A stretch of 64,000 nt of DNA from Malachius bipustulatus (taxonomy: Eukaryota > Arthropoda > Insecta > Coleoptera > Melyridae). Positions 54,108 through 64,000 of this stretch are shown piece after piece. The notes below the pieces were generated by a model. It was not told the origin of the DNA. It did not search any database and saw nothing but the letters and a program-made list of their open reading frames with translations. The stretch is taken from contig OU342637.1 in assembly GCA_910589415.1 (NCBI GenBank), positions 41,570,162 to 41,634,161 of the forward strand. The letters run 5' to 3'. Each line of letters opens with the position of its first letter. The first letter of the stretch is position 1. The position numbers and the translations under genes were made by a program.

Positions 54108-55327
54108 CAGGGTGTCCCACGACATGACTGCCATAGCTTAAGGGTAGGTGTAGTTTTTCAAGGCGATTCAGGATCTGGTTTTGAAATTTTCCTGAGGCCC
54201 TTCCGTTTCGATTATACAGGGTGATTTGTGCAATTTGCCGAAATCTTTGATGAGCGATATCTTTTGAACGAATTGATCGAATTTAACGAAATTTGGTAGA
54301 TATGCTCTACTAATGACACTTAATACCTCGCATTTTTCGCCGATTCGAAAACTGCAGGGCCGTACTTATTATTTTGATATCTTTCGGTTTTGTCGAAAAG
54401 TTCAGCCTGTATGCATTTTATTCAAAGTTTGGTGCCATTCTCTAAAACTACGTGAAAAATGCTACAATTGTGGTAAAAAACTACTTGGCATCATTAAACT
54501 GAATCGAGAAGAAATAAGTTTCAACCGCAAAATAAATAACACAATTTAACACATTACCACATAGACAAACAAGTATCCACATAAACGAAACAGGAAGAAA
54601 AATATCAACAAAAATTTTGGGAAGAAAAACTACAATTCAGTGCAGGTAATGGTCAAGGAGACCACCCATCAAACTCAACACATTTCCTTTACTTATTTGT
54701 CTATGTGGTAATGTGTTAAATTGTGTTATTTATTTTGCGGTTGAAACTTATTTTTAGCTCGAAACAATCTGTAGAAGGGTCCCCAATCTTGGCTAAATCT
54801 GTAGATAAAGTAAATTTATTTGAAATAACTACAAAATACGCAAGTTTTAAAAAACCACATTTGATTTTTCTTAAATTATCAACAACACATGAATTGAAAT
54901 CCCGAATAAAAAACTAAAAAACTGATATTTCTTCTCGATTCAGTTTAATGATGCCAAGTAGTTTTTTACCACAATTGTAGCATTTTTCACGTAGTTTTAG
55001 AAAATGGCACCAAACTTTCATTAAAATGCATACAGGCTGAACTTTTCGACAAAACCGAAAGATATCAAAATAATAAGTACGGCCCTGCAGTTTTCGAATC
55101 GGCGAAAAATGCGAGGTAATAAGTATCATTAGTAGAGCATATCTACCAAATTTCGTAAAATTCGATCAATTCGTTCAAAAGATATCGCTCATCAAAGATT
55201 TCGGCAAATTGCACCCTGTATAATCGAAACGGAAGGGCCTCAGGAAAATTTCAAAACCAGATCCTGAATCGCCTTGAAAAACTACACCTACCCTTAAGCT
55301 ATGGCAGTCACGTCGTGGGACACCCTG
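54108..55327. mobile_element. Foldback MITE, CAGGGTGTCCC ends, nested palindromes
   Basis: TA-cagggtgtcccacgacatga at 54108 mirrors the right end, which finishes gtgggacaccctg-TA at 55327. The arms are about 415 bp and share gcagggccgtacttattatt, gatatctttcggttttgtcg and tactacttggcatcat-like blocks. A second cagggtgattt lies inside the left arm (about 54221). Inside is a smaller inverted repeat (54490-54560 against 54700-54760, with attaccacatagacaaa/tttgtctatgtggtaat). No coding capacity. Confidence 0.85.
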
Positions 55328-55378
55328 TATATTTATTTTTTACGTTTATAATAATTATTAATTAATTATTATTATTAT

Positions 55379-56716
55379 AGCAAAAGTCATGCTATTAATA
55401 TTTCTTCTGGTAAGCTTACAGATATTCCTCTTAAACTATCAAATGGACATATCATAAGAAGTCTGAAGCAAAATGAACGAATACGCTATTTAGGATGCAG
55501 TTTTGAAAGTGAACTAATATTCGATGATAACATATTGAATGTCTTCAAACAAATTTACAAATTTACAAGTTCTCCCCTATTGAAACCAGATCAGAAAATT
55601 AACATAATTAATCAATATATATTTCCAACATTAATCTATTCTATACCATCTGCTCCGATCAACAAAATCCCTTCATATGTTACTGATGGTTTAGACGTTA
55701 TGATTCGAAGAACAGTTAAAGAAATTATTGGACTTCCGAGCAACACAAATAGTAATATGTTTTATGCTTCACGTAATCTTCGAGGACTAGCTTTAATGAG
55801 AGCAAAATGGGAAGTCAAATTACAACCTTTTGCAATAGCAAAGAAACTAGATCTTATTAACAACAATCTTTTACATTCTGTATGTGATTTTAAAAAGGAG
55901 CAGTTAGACTGCCTTCAATCATTATCAATCGAAGGCAAATCCACCAAAGAAATTCGAACCAAACTTAGATTATCAGCTTTTGAAGAATGGAACAAATGCT
56001 CATATCAAGGAATAGGAGTCAAACATTTTCAAACTTATACAAAAACGAATAAATTTATTTTCACAAAGAGCAAATTATCAACATCCGACTGGACTTCAGG
56101 TATCAAACTCAACATTAATTACGCAAATTTGAATGGTGTCCCTGGTTCAAATCACAGTTCCAACCTCTGCCGACGATGCAACGAACAGCAGAGAGAAATA
56201 CCCTCCCATGTAATTGGAAACTGTAAAGCGAACAACAGCCTAATCATTAACCGCCATCATAATGTTAAACACCGAATTACTGAAGTTTTAAAAGAGAAAA
56301 AATTTGTATGCTATGAAGAAGTACACGCCGTAGACACTGATGGTCTTAATCGCTTCAGTGATATTATTGCATTTGATCCAAAAACAGACTCTGCCTTTAT
56401 TATCGACCCTACAATTCGTTTTGAAAGTAATGACTGTCATCAAGATGATAAAATTCAATTAGAAAAAAAGAATATTTATGAAAAATGTTTTAATTTTTAC
56501 CAGAGCAAATATTCACCAAGTTTTGGCATGCGCAAATAGGAAGTCATCGGCCTTTGGTTTGGTAGTCGTGGTACAATCGGTAAAAGTGTAATTGAATTCT
56601 TCAATCGCTTTAACCTGAACTCAGAAATAATTAACGAAATTTCTGAACAAATTTTAATAGATTCCATCAGAATCATAAACAAACACATTTTTATTCCTAA
56701 AATTAATGTTCTTTAA
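55379..56716 (+). pseudogene. R2-like LINE, C-terminal half with restriction-like endonuclease
   Basis: The open frame continues upstream of 55535 to about 55355, reading KLTDIPLKLSNGHIIRSLKQ and RIRYLGCSFE, the end of an RT domain. Next come IFPTLIYSIPSAPI and VMIRRTVKEIIGLPSNTNSN. The zinc knuckle CRRCNEQQREIPSHVIGNC is at codons about 212-230 of the frame from 55535. The restriction-like nuclease follows, with SDIIAFDPKTDSAFIIDPTI, where 14 residues separate the two acidic residues of the PD-D/E-type motif. A TAG at 56537-56539 interrupts the frame, after which GLWFGSRGTIGKSVIEFF continues in frame to 56716. The RT catalytic part is lost. R2-group elements often insert site-specifically; no rDNA is visible here. 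Confidence 0.8.
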
Positions 56717-56950
56717 TTATTATTTATGTTACAATTTTTAATATTTATGTCATTTTTTTTTATTGATCGATATGCTGTGTATTAATGCAACCCAAGTTAA
56801 ATGGGCAGTCCACTTTATTCAATAAAGTTTTTCCCTTAATAATTTTTATTTGTTACAAGTCATAAATTTAATTGTCATAATATTCAAATTAGATCCAAAC
56901 TTGAAATCACCGGTTTCTTACAGCTGAACCCAATTTTTCATTACAGTATA
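56717..56950. other. 3' UTR of the R2-like element and flank
   Basis: Non-coding, with aataaag at about 56820 (ttcaataaagtttttccct). I see no poly(A) or site-specific junction that fixes the 3' end. Confidence 0.4.
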
Positions 56951-57714
56951 CAGGGTGTTATGTAATTGAATGTCAATATTTTGAGGATGATTTTTGGGTC
57001 AATTTTAAGAAGAAAACTTCATAATAATGTATGTCCTAAGAGTCTTAACTTTTGAGATACAGGGCGGTAAAGTTTTATTAAAATAAATCATTTTTTCGTG
57101 ATATCTGTAATACACGTACCGCTCTGGATATTTTAATGAAATTTCGTATACAGGTACTCCGCATCAAGGGGCATTTTTTCATGTACCGCGTTTGATTTTA
57201 TTTCCACTTAGTGACGATGGTGCACGATCGTGTAGAATTTTACCGGCACATTTTAGCAGACATTGATGGTACGCCACTGATTTCTGTTCAAATAGAAATC
57301 TTTTTTGGGATCCCCATTCATTTCCAAGCAAATTTGATTCCCTATTTTTTTTCAGTCCCATGCACGGTTTTCGTTAAAAAAAATAAAATCTGTTTCTCTA
57401 CAATATCACAAGATTGTCGTTAAATGACAATAAAAAATATAAAAATATTCATAGGTAAAATTCTGCAAGATGTCACTAGTGGAGATAAAACGAAATGTGG
57501 TACATGAAAAAATTCCTCTTGATGAGTAATACCTGTCTATTCAATTCTATTAAAATATCCAGAGCGGTGTTACAGATATTATGAAAAAATTATTTATTTT
57601 TAAAAACTATTACCACCCTGTATCTCAAAAGTTAAGACTTTTAGGACATACGTTCTTATGAAGTTTTCTTGTTAAAATGGACTCAAAAATCACCTCCTTA
57701 AATATTGACATTCC
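56951..57714. mobile_element. Foldback MITE, CAGGGTG left end, right terminus lost
   Basis: TA-cagggtgttatgtaattgaa at 56951; its arm runs through gaatgtcaatatt, agtcttaacttttgagatac and atccagagcgg-type blocks. The mirror arm at about 57540-57714 ends at aatattgacattcc without the last 17 bases (complement of cagggtgttatgtaatt). The loss coincides with the start of block Y at about 57720. The middle has no coding motif. Confidence 0.75.
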
Positions 57715-57719
57715 GAAAC

Positions 57720-57900
57720 CAGGACCGGTGCTAACCAGGACCGGACTCCCTAGACCGATTTTTAGTGCATTTTTTTGCTAACCATGCATTTGCAAAGCAA
57801 ATGAATACCTTCCTGGTGTTACTGTTACTATAGGTACGTCCTTCACCCTTATAATAAGTGCCATAGTGAATCTGTAGGACACCAAGATTTAAATAATGAC
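57720..57900. repeat. Arm block Y, left
   Basis: Inverted copy at 62355-62475. Shared blocks are accaggaccggactcccta, gcaaagcaaatgaatacctt, cctggtgttact and ataggtacgtcct. Immediately before it, 'accaggaccggtgcta' is a partial duplicate of its own start. Confidence 0.75.
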
Positions 57901-58284
57901 AGTGATATTTAATTGACAGTTGGTGGAGTGTCTTTATAAGATACCATTTCTCACCCTGGCAGGGATTATTTCTTTTTAAATTTTACCGACTAGTATTTAT
58001 TTAATTCCTCTGGCACTTCTTGTCAGTCCCGATAATAAACTGGTATGGCAATAATACATTGGCGGTTAGTAATCAGGACAAAGTGCGGGAAGAATTATTA
58101 TGACAGCGGGAAAATAGGACTTATAGGATAATAAACAAGTTGAGGTTGTGTATTATTGTTTTCAAGGATGAGAAGAATATGTTTGTATTGTTTATATTGA
58201 ATTAACAAAACAAAAATAATATTATTTTTTCAACATTTACCATTTTTTTGCCTTTTCCAAAGCGAATTTTTGAATCTACAAAAA

Positions 58285-58700
58285 TGTGTTTCTAAATAGA
58301 GTAAAATAAACTGGAGGACGTGTAGATAAAGCTAAAATATTTAGAAAGTTCAAATTCTTTTTTTTTCCGAAAATGCTTTTCAACCGAGATACAGGGTGTT
58401 TAATATAAGTATCGTTATTACGAAACTGGTTTTTATTTTATCTTTTTACAGAGTGGACCAATAAAGGGAAAAATTCTATAGGTATCAGTGGTATCACCGA
58501 AGCACCCAGTGGAGTAGAATCCGACGTCACAGCACAGGGCAGCTTTTTTCTCGTTGAAAATTTCTGAGCCGGTTTTTAATTTTTTTTTTTTTCGTTTTTC
58601 AGAATGCCAGATTTAATTGCTATAAAAAAGCAATACTATCAAAATTTTTAATAACTGTTTTCAATAAAAATTCAAATGTAGCGTTTTCAACATTTTTTAT
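58285..58700. repeat. Arm block Z, first copy
   Basis: Direct copy at 61345-61705 (shared ttttacagagtggaccaata, aactggtttttatt and the cacccagtgg.gtagaatc block) and a partial inverted copy at about 61720-62090 (ttccgaaaatg, aaccgagata, ctcaaatgtagcg). Non-coding repeat with a lone tacagggtgtttaa inside. Confidence 0.65.
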
Positions 58701-58739
58701 TTCTTTATTAGTCTAGCCAGTCTAGCTAGTCTGGCCAGC

Positions 58740-61344
58740 GAACCTCACCTGACCTGACAGACAGGTCATAATAACCGGGTTAGGTAATATCTATTCATGA
58801 AAATATTTATAGAGATATATGTCCCCTTAACAATATATAAAATGGCTGGGTGGTGGTGTGATAAAAAATGACCTCGGAGTTGCTCTCCATTCCAGAATAT
58901 CCTTTTATTGATAATTGAAATAACTGGGGATTTAGTAAAAAACGACAACGCAAATATCAAGAAAATAAATCTATTGAAAAGTTTTATTTATTTTTTGAAC
59001 TAATTTTAATAAATTTTCTCAAAAGGTCGAAAAGAAAATAGCGTCTTCATCTCGCGAAGAATAGCTATTATCCACTCAAACGTTCCAACACTCGCCTGTG
59101 AAATTTTCGTTCTCGTGAATAATAGCTATCATTCTTCGCTCGTTGAAGAATATACTATTATAAGACCCACAATAGACAGACAATTTACCATATTGTAATA
59201 TGTACCTACCAAAAAGTATTCATAATCAGAGAGGAAGGCAAAAAAGAGTTGTAAGTATTCATGTCCCCTTCAAAACCCATTTTTATTTTTATTTATAAGT
59301 TGTTTGGTTTTCGAGTAATTTCATTTTTTGCCAAAATTTAAAGTAACATAAAATTCGTGAGCATCAAAAATAGAAAATTTACAATTTCTTAAATACTAAA
59401 TAACTCTAAAACTATGACATATACGAAAAAATTGCAAAATCACTCTATAATAGCTTTTCTGCTTCTTTTCTCTAAGGTAATACGTATTTTTTTAAGTTTT
59501 CCAACGATTAACGAGTTATACTAGCAAAAAAAAATACTTTTTTCACCAAAGGGATGGTTTTTTTTGGGCGAGGGGGGGATGCGCTACACCCCCAGAACTA
59601 TAATTTTTGTCTGTTTATGTTCTATAACCGGTTCATTAACAATTATTGAAAGAATATCTTAGATAAGATTTTTTATAAACTTTGCTATATTTTTTACTTT
59701 ACCGACTGGACTATATGTGTTCCGTTATTAGGGCTTTTCCCGATTTTTGTCGCAAAAATTACTTTGTATAGGTATCTAGGTATGAGAATTCCTTTAAGAA
59801 ATTATTCATAAGCGAATCCGAATAATATGTTTTTATTTCAATCAAAATTAGGTAGGTCTGTACTATTTATAAGTTTTTTTTTTGCTAGTTTATTTGCCTA
59901 GGTAAATATTATTCTTGAAATGAATGGAATTTTAGAGCGCGACAATAATGTGATATAGGAGTATAATATTAGAAGACACAATGAGCGTATAGGTATTTCA
60001 CAAAATTTTTTTTTTGCTATGTTCATTGACTAGAAGAGCAATAAATAAATATCCGGAACATCCCCCTGGAGCTGACAGATATTGGTCTTGGTCATAAACG
60101 ACAACCGGTTCATTCTACATAATACAAAATTACAAAAATACAATAATTCTCTATCTACATTATATAATTTAAGGAATTCAGTCCTAAATGTTAATTAAAA
60201 TATGGAAATTGTGATTATTAGATTTATGCGATTTGATTCTGGTTTATTTTAATACACGTCAATTTAAATGAGATAAACTATGTTTCAAAGTTTTGTATCA
60301 AATGACCCTAGAATAATTGGAAAAATTATTCGAAAGTTTTCTGTGATAATACTTGATGATGACTACATTAAAAACAAAACCTCGAAAAATACAAACATAC
60401 CTGCTAGAGTCATAATTCGATAATCCACAAAAAAAATCCACAATGTTTGTGGAAATTTTGTGGACAAATGGTTATTTAATAACCACTTTTAAACACTTAA
60501 GAATAATAATAGCATTATATGTGGGCAAGAATTTTAATTTTATCTTTACCCGTTTGCGAGATACAGTCCTTTAAAAGTAAGTATCGGAGTACATAATTTG
60601 AATCGGCGGAACGCTCTACTATTATTGGCCTGACGTCACTACCTCTGTCTGAATCTGGTGGACCCGCGCCCCACAGTTCTCATGCATAACGCCGTAAACC
60701 AGGCATTCCGCTTCGGTGTCGTGTGAGGGGGTTTACGTTAAATGTTATATGCGCACATTATTGCTAAGAAATTTAAAAGTTTAATACAAAATATAAAATT
60801 ACACGAATATGGAAGAAGATTTTCAAAAGGCCGACTCACATAACTTACCTACTGTCGATGTTACAACAATGGTACTTAACACAGTGGTTCTAAAGCAGAC
60901 CCACTGATAGAGAATATTAGTAGAGAATACTAATATTGTGGCACCGTGCATTGGATGAATTTGAAAGTCTAGTATCTTTATTAGTTTTTACGTTAGAGCA
61001 AAATCATTTTGAAAAAATCTTGGAGCACATTATTATGCTAAAACTCATTTCGGTGAAATTTGGTTGGTGGGGGGGTGCAGCTCGACGTCAAGCCACACCT
61101 CACATGCAAAAAATTAAAAAACATATACCTACGGGGTAAGTGTTTTCAATGTCTAGTACTACAGTGATCTTGTAAACTACTTCTGTTAGAGGAACGGTTA
61201 AATGATTACTTCCCCTACTTAATGGGGAAGTAATGCAGTTTTATGAATTAAATTGAAGCAACTTTTTTTAATCTCTGGGTTCCTATAGATATTTGACATA
61301 AACATTTCGCATATTTCTTTATATTGATATAGCATTCTTATTAT
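58740..61344. other. Stretch without recognised gene
   Basis: Contains a palindromic segment at 59040-59165 (gaagaatagctattat and partners) and the repeat at 59515-59715. A GC-richer patch lies at about 60605-60735 (cctgacgtcactacctctgt, gaggg ggtttacg) without coding motif. No recognisable gene on either strand. Confidence 0.45.
59515..59715. repeat. Repeat shared with 51780-51985
   Basis: Same-orientation copy of the dispersed repeat described at 51780-51985, with its G-rich run reduced to ggcgagggggggatg. Confidence 0.65.
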
Positions 61345-61705
61345 ACTAGGTGCTTCTAAATGCAGTTCCATAAGTTGGAGGGCGTGTACATGAAGCTTGA
61401 ATATTAAGAAAATTCCAATAGTTTTCTTTTCCGAAAACGTTTTTTAAACAAAATACGGGGTGTTTAAGTTTCGATTTAATAAACTGGTTTTTATTATATA
61501 TATCTTTCTACAGAGTGGACCAATAACTCTGAATTTTTGTATACAGTCTTTCTATTTAATAACCTGTAAATAAAAAATAACCTAAAAAAATTCTGGGTGA
61601 AATCGAAGAACCCAGTGGCGTAGAATCTGGGGTCCCATGACACCTTATTTTTTTCTCATAAAAAAAATCTGAACCATTATTTTTATTGCGTTTTTGAAAT
61701 GTCAT
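61345..61705. repeat. Arm block Z, direct copy
   Basis: Same orientation as 58285-58700. It contains an extra segment, accaataactctgaattttt...aaataacct (61520-61583), that is repeated directly at about 61826-61890 inside the neighbouring inverted copy. Confidence 0.6.
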
Positions 61706-61719
61706 ATTAAAATGCTAAA

Positions 61720-62090
61720 AAAGCTGAAGTAAACGCAAAGGAATTATTTTTCGAAAATGTTTCTTAATTGAGATACAGGATGTTGAAAAACCTGTTTTGT
61801 AAATGACACTTACCAATAACTCTGAATTTTTGTATACAGTCTTTCTATTTAATAACCTGTAAATAAAAAATAACCTATGTCTAATAAATCTAATAAAGTC
61901 TATCTCGGTTAAAAAACATTTTCGGAAAAAAAAAATTCTTAACACTTTAGCTTCATCTGCAGCCTGCAGCTCTTCAATTTATATGGTATTTATGTTTAAC
62001 TATTAACTAAAAATAATAAAGATAAAAAATGTAAATAAAAAGTTAAGAGCGCTACATTTGAGTTTTTATCGAAGACAATTTTATTGAGTC
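61720..62090. repeat. Arm block Z, inverted copy
   Basis: The complement matches 58285-58700 in pieces (gaagctaaagtgttaaga, ttttttttccgaaaatg, aactcaaatgtagcgc). It is arranged in mirror order with blocks Y and X further right. Confidence 0.55.
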
Positions 62091-62354
62091 TTATCGAAAT
62101 TTAATAAGTACCTATGATGGCTTTTTGTATCAATTTAAAATGGCATTTCCAAAAAGCAATAATAATAATAAAAAACTATACATGCAGTACACACAGTATA
62201 GAGTTAGTAAAAATATCCTCCCGCGGAATACACTGTGTCTTATTTGCTTAATTAGACATTCACCTAAAAAAATTGATAACTATTCTGTTTTGTCTAAGAG
62301 TTCGGTCAGTATTTATATTTGGCTATCCTACAGTTTCACTATGGCATCTACCAT

Positions 62355-62475
62355 ATAGGAATGGAGGACGTACCTATAGTAACACCAGGAAGGTATTCAT
62401 TTGCTTTGCAAATACATGATTAGCAAAAATAAAGGCACTATAAATCGATATAGGGAGTCCGGTCCTGGTTAGTAC
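62355..62475. repeat. Arm block Y, right (inverted)
   Basis: Inverted copy of 57720-57900, including aaggtattcatttgctttgc and gggagtccggtcctggtta. Confidence 0.75.
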
Positions 62476-62579
62476 CGCGTATAAACACATGGTAAACAAG
62501 CACTAGAAGAAGTGCTGAAGTGGCCTATCGCGTCGTAGCGTTGCCGACGATACAGAGACGGATCCGAACGAATATAGCT

Positions 62580-62892
62580 TTCTATATCCTGGGTACGATA
62601 TGACCCAGACTATAGGGATTGATGTCACGCTTTTTGGAATGTAAATGCAAAATAAATGTAAAGATCAAAATAATAATCGTGCTACTGTTAATTTCGAAGA
62701 TATTCCTTGCCCTGATATTGAATAAAAAATAACAATGCGACCGTAGTGTCAAAGAGGCCTTAGTTGTGACCTTAATATTTGTTTGCAATATCTGTTTTTA
62801 GCTTCTTACCCACCCAGTACACCTAATTTCGCTCCTCGATCCCGAAAAAAATTATGGAATAACTTAGGAGACGCGGATGTATATATTTACCA
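62580..62892. repeat. Arm block X, right (inverted)
   Basis: Inverted copy of 53735-54030, including gaccgtagtgtcaaagaggc and cgctcctcgatcccgaaaaa. Its outer end, acgcggatgtatatatttacc-like, mirrors the left start at 53735. Confidence 0.8.
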
Positions 62893-64000
62893 AGAGTTTT
62901 AATACTTCCCCATCATCGTTTGTTCCCTCTAATGAAATGAAATATCTTGCTTGTCGAATACCAAAACCTGCAATACTGCAATGAACAGATATCTGCAATG
63001 AACGGGGAAATACCCAAGCACCTATAACGTTCAATATGACAACAGCGCTAATGACTTGTGATGTGATGAAGTTTCATGTCTATTATAGGTAACACGTAAA
63101 TTTGAATGAGTTGTTGCATTGTAAGATTTTTGTTTTTTTGTATAAAATGAAACAAAAAAGAAGAAGAAAGAAGAAAATGTGAAGTGTCAGGTAAACAATA
63201 TATAAAGTCCCTCTGAATCGAGGGACTCTAATCAACAACTGTCTGAAATCTGCAATGGTTACGCCAGGATACTAAACCACAACCAGGAATATTATTAATT
63301 AATTATAAGGCAATAATTGAATGGTCGAGTGGTGAAGTTACTTAAAAAATCAGGATAAAAATGCCTGACGAGGCTCTCTAATTCTTGTAGTTATGTTCTT
63401 GCATGATTTCTATTAGAGTTCTTATAGCTTAAAAAACATTCAATTGCAAATAAATGATTGTACTTACTTACTTTATAATACCTACATTTATTTATTTTCA
63501 CATTTTTTGTTGGGTATTAGCAAAACCAAAATAAAATTTAATATACAAAGGAGGGAATTATGTATTTCAAAAAACCCTATAATGATATCTTTTAATAATA
63601 ATATCCCTTGAAGAATTCTATATAAATGTTTTATCTTTCATTGTCGTTAACTTTGACCGACTAATTTCCATCGGCAAATCAATTTATTAATTAAGCCATT
63701 TGAAAAAATTTGCTTAAAGAATTTGAAGAGCTTCCGAATAATGAAAGTAAAATTGTTTATTCCTCTTATTGGGGTACGGGATACACTATATTGGGGTACA
63801 CTCGCCTACGGCTCGTATCTTAACCATCATACTCGCGTATTAATAGCCTTCATTATAAGCTCGTTGCATAATATACTAATTAAACATTTATTTATTAATT
63901 AAATGAATGTAGGTATGTATAACATAATAAAGTGTGAGCCATAAAAAATTGACTTCTAATCCGCGTTACCAACACAAATTTATGTTCACCACTAAATCGT
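62893..64000. other. Stretch without recognised gene
   Basis: AT-rich, no coding motif. A short CG-containing palindrome-like stretch (actcgcctacggctcg and catactcgcgtattaatag) lies at about 63808-63850. Confidence 0.5.

Noticed and set aside
1..64000. CRISPR array, bacterial operon or riboswitch
   Set aside because: No regularly spaced direct repeats with unique spacers and no prokaryotic gene organisation; all content is eukaryotic and transposon-derived.

Overview
The window looks like repeat-rich nuclear DNA from an insect or other arthropod. It is strongly AT-biased. It carries Tc1/mariner-superfamily transposons, several clades of non-LTR retrotransposons, Penelope-like remnants, a Ty3/gypsy fragment, a tRNA-headed SINE and many long-arm foldback elements flanked by TA. 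I cannot fix the order of insect from the sequence. I found no convincing host protein-coding gene; every protein similarity I recognise is to a transposable element, nearly all broken. All coordinates and pairings were read by eye, so element edges without a target-site duplication are approximate.

Layout. 0.9-5.3 kb: a LINE fragment, then a TA-flanked DD41D-type transposon (3651-5273). 5.7-10.6 kb: a Penelope-like reverse transcriptase remnant broken off at 6727, where a near-complete endonuclease/RT LINE (6728-10066) begins; a second fragment of that LINE lies tail to tail with it (10067-10630). 11.9-14.3 kb: a second DD41D transposon whose left inverted repeat holds a ~0.76 kb composite insertion. 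That insertion carries three copies of a hammerhead ribozyme sequence, two of them fully paired, and is the most interesting object here. 15.5 kb: a SINE with a perfect 13-bp target-site duplication. 17-18 kb: a LINE fragment. 20.4-22.3 kb: a foldback element with ~550-bp arms.

25.6-29.9 kb: LINE remnants on the minus strand, including the best-preserved reading frame (28447-29622). 31.2-37.1 kb: three foldback elements, a Penelope-like GIY-YIG endonuclease remnant (about 32340-32780) and a LINE 3' end with a 5' inversion of the twin-priming type (33170-33680). 39-42.5 kb: a probable solo LTR with a 4-bp duplication, a gypsy integrase remnant and a PHD-like/coiled-coil remnant. 43.7-45 kb: two LINE fragments. 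46-47.7 kb: degenerate ~650-bp tandem repeats, one unit interrupted by a second SINE copy. 47.8-48.1 kb: a cluster of seven copies of an 11-bp motif.

48.9-62.9 kb: nested inverted repeats of several families, around an R2-like LINE 3' half with a restriction-like endonuclease (55379-56716). Matching sequence blocks in mirror order suggest that 53.7-62.9 kb was once one large inverted-repeat element, since filled by later insertions.

How the parts relate: the DD41D element at 11.9-14.3 kb has a CAGGGTG terminus and TA target. Several coding-free foldback elements here share both, so a DD41D-type transposase is a reasonable candidate for having mobilised them. LINE machinery of the kinds seen here could have supplied reverse transcriptase for the SINE.
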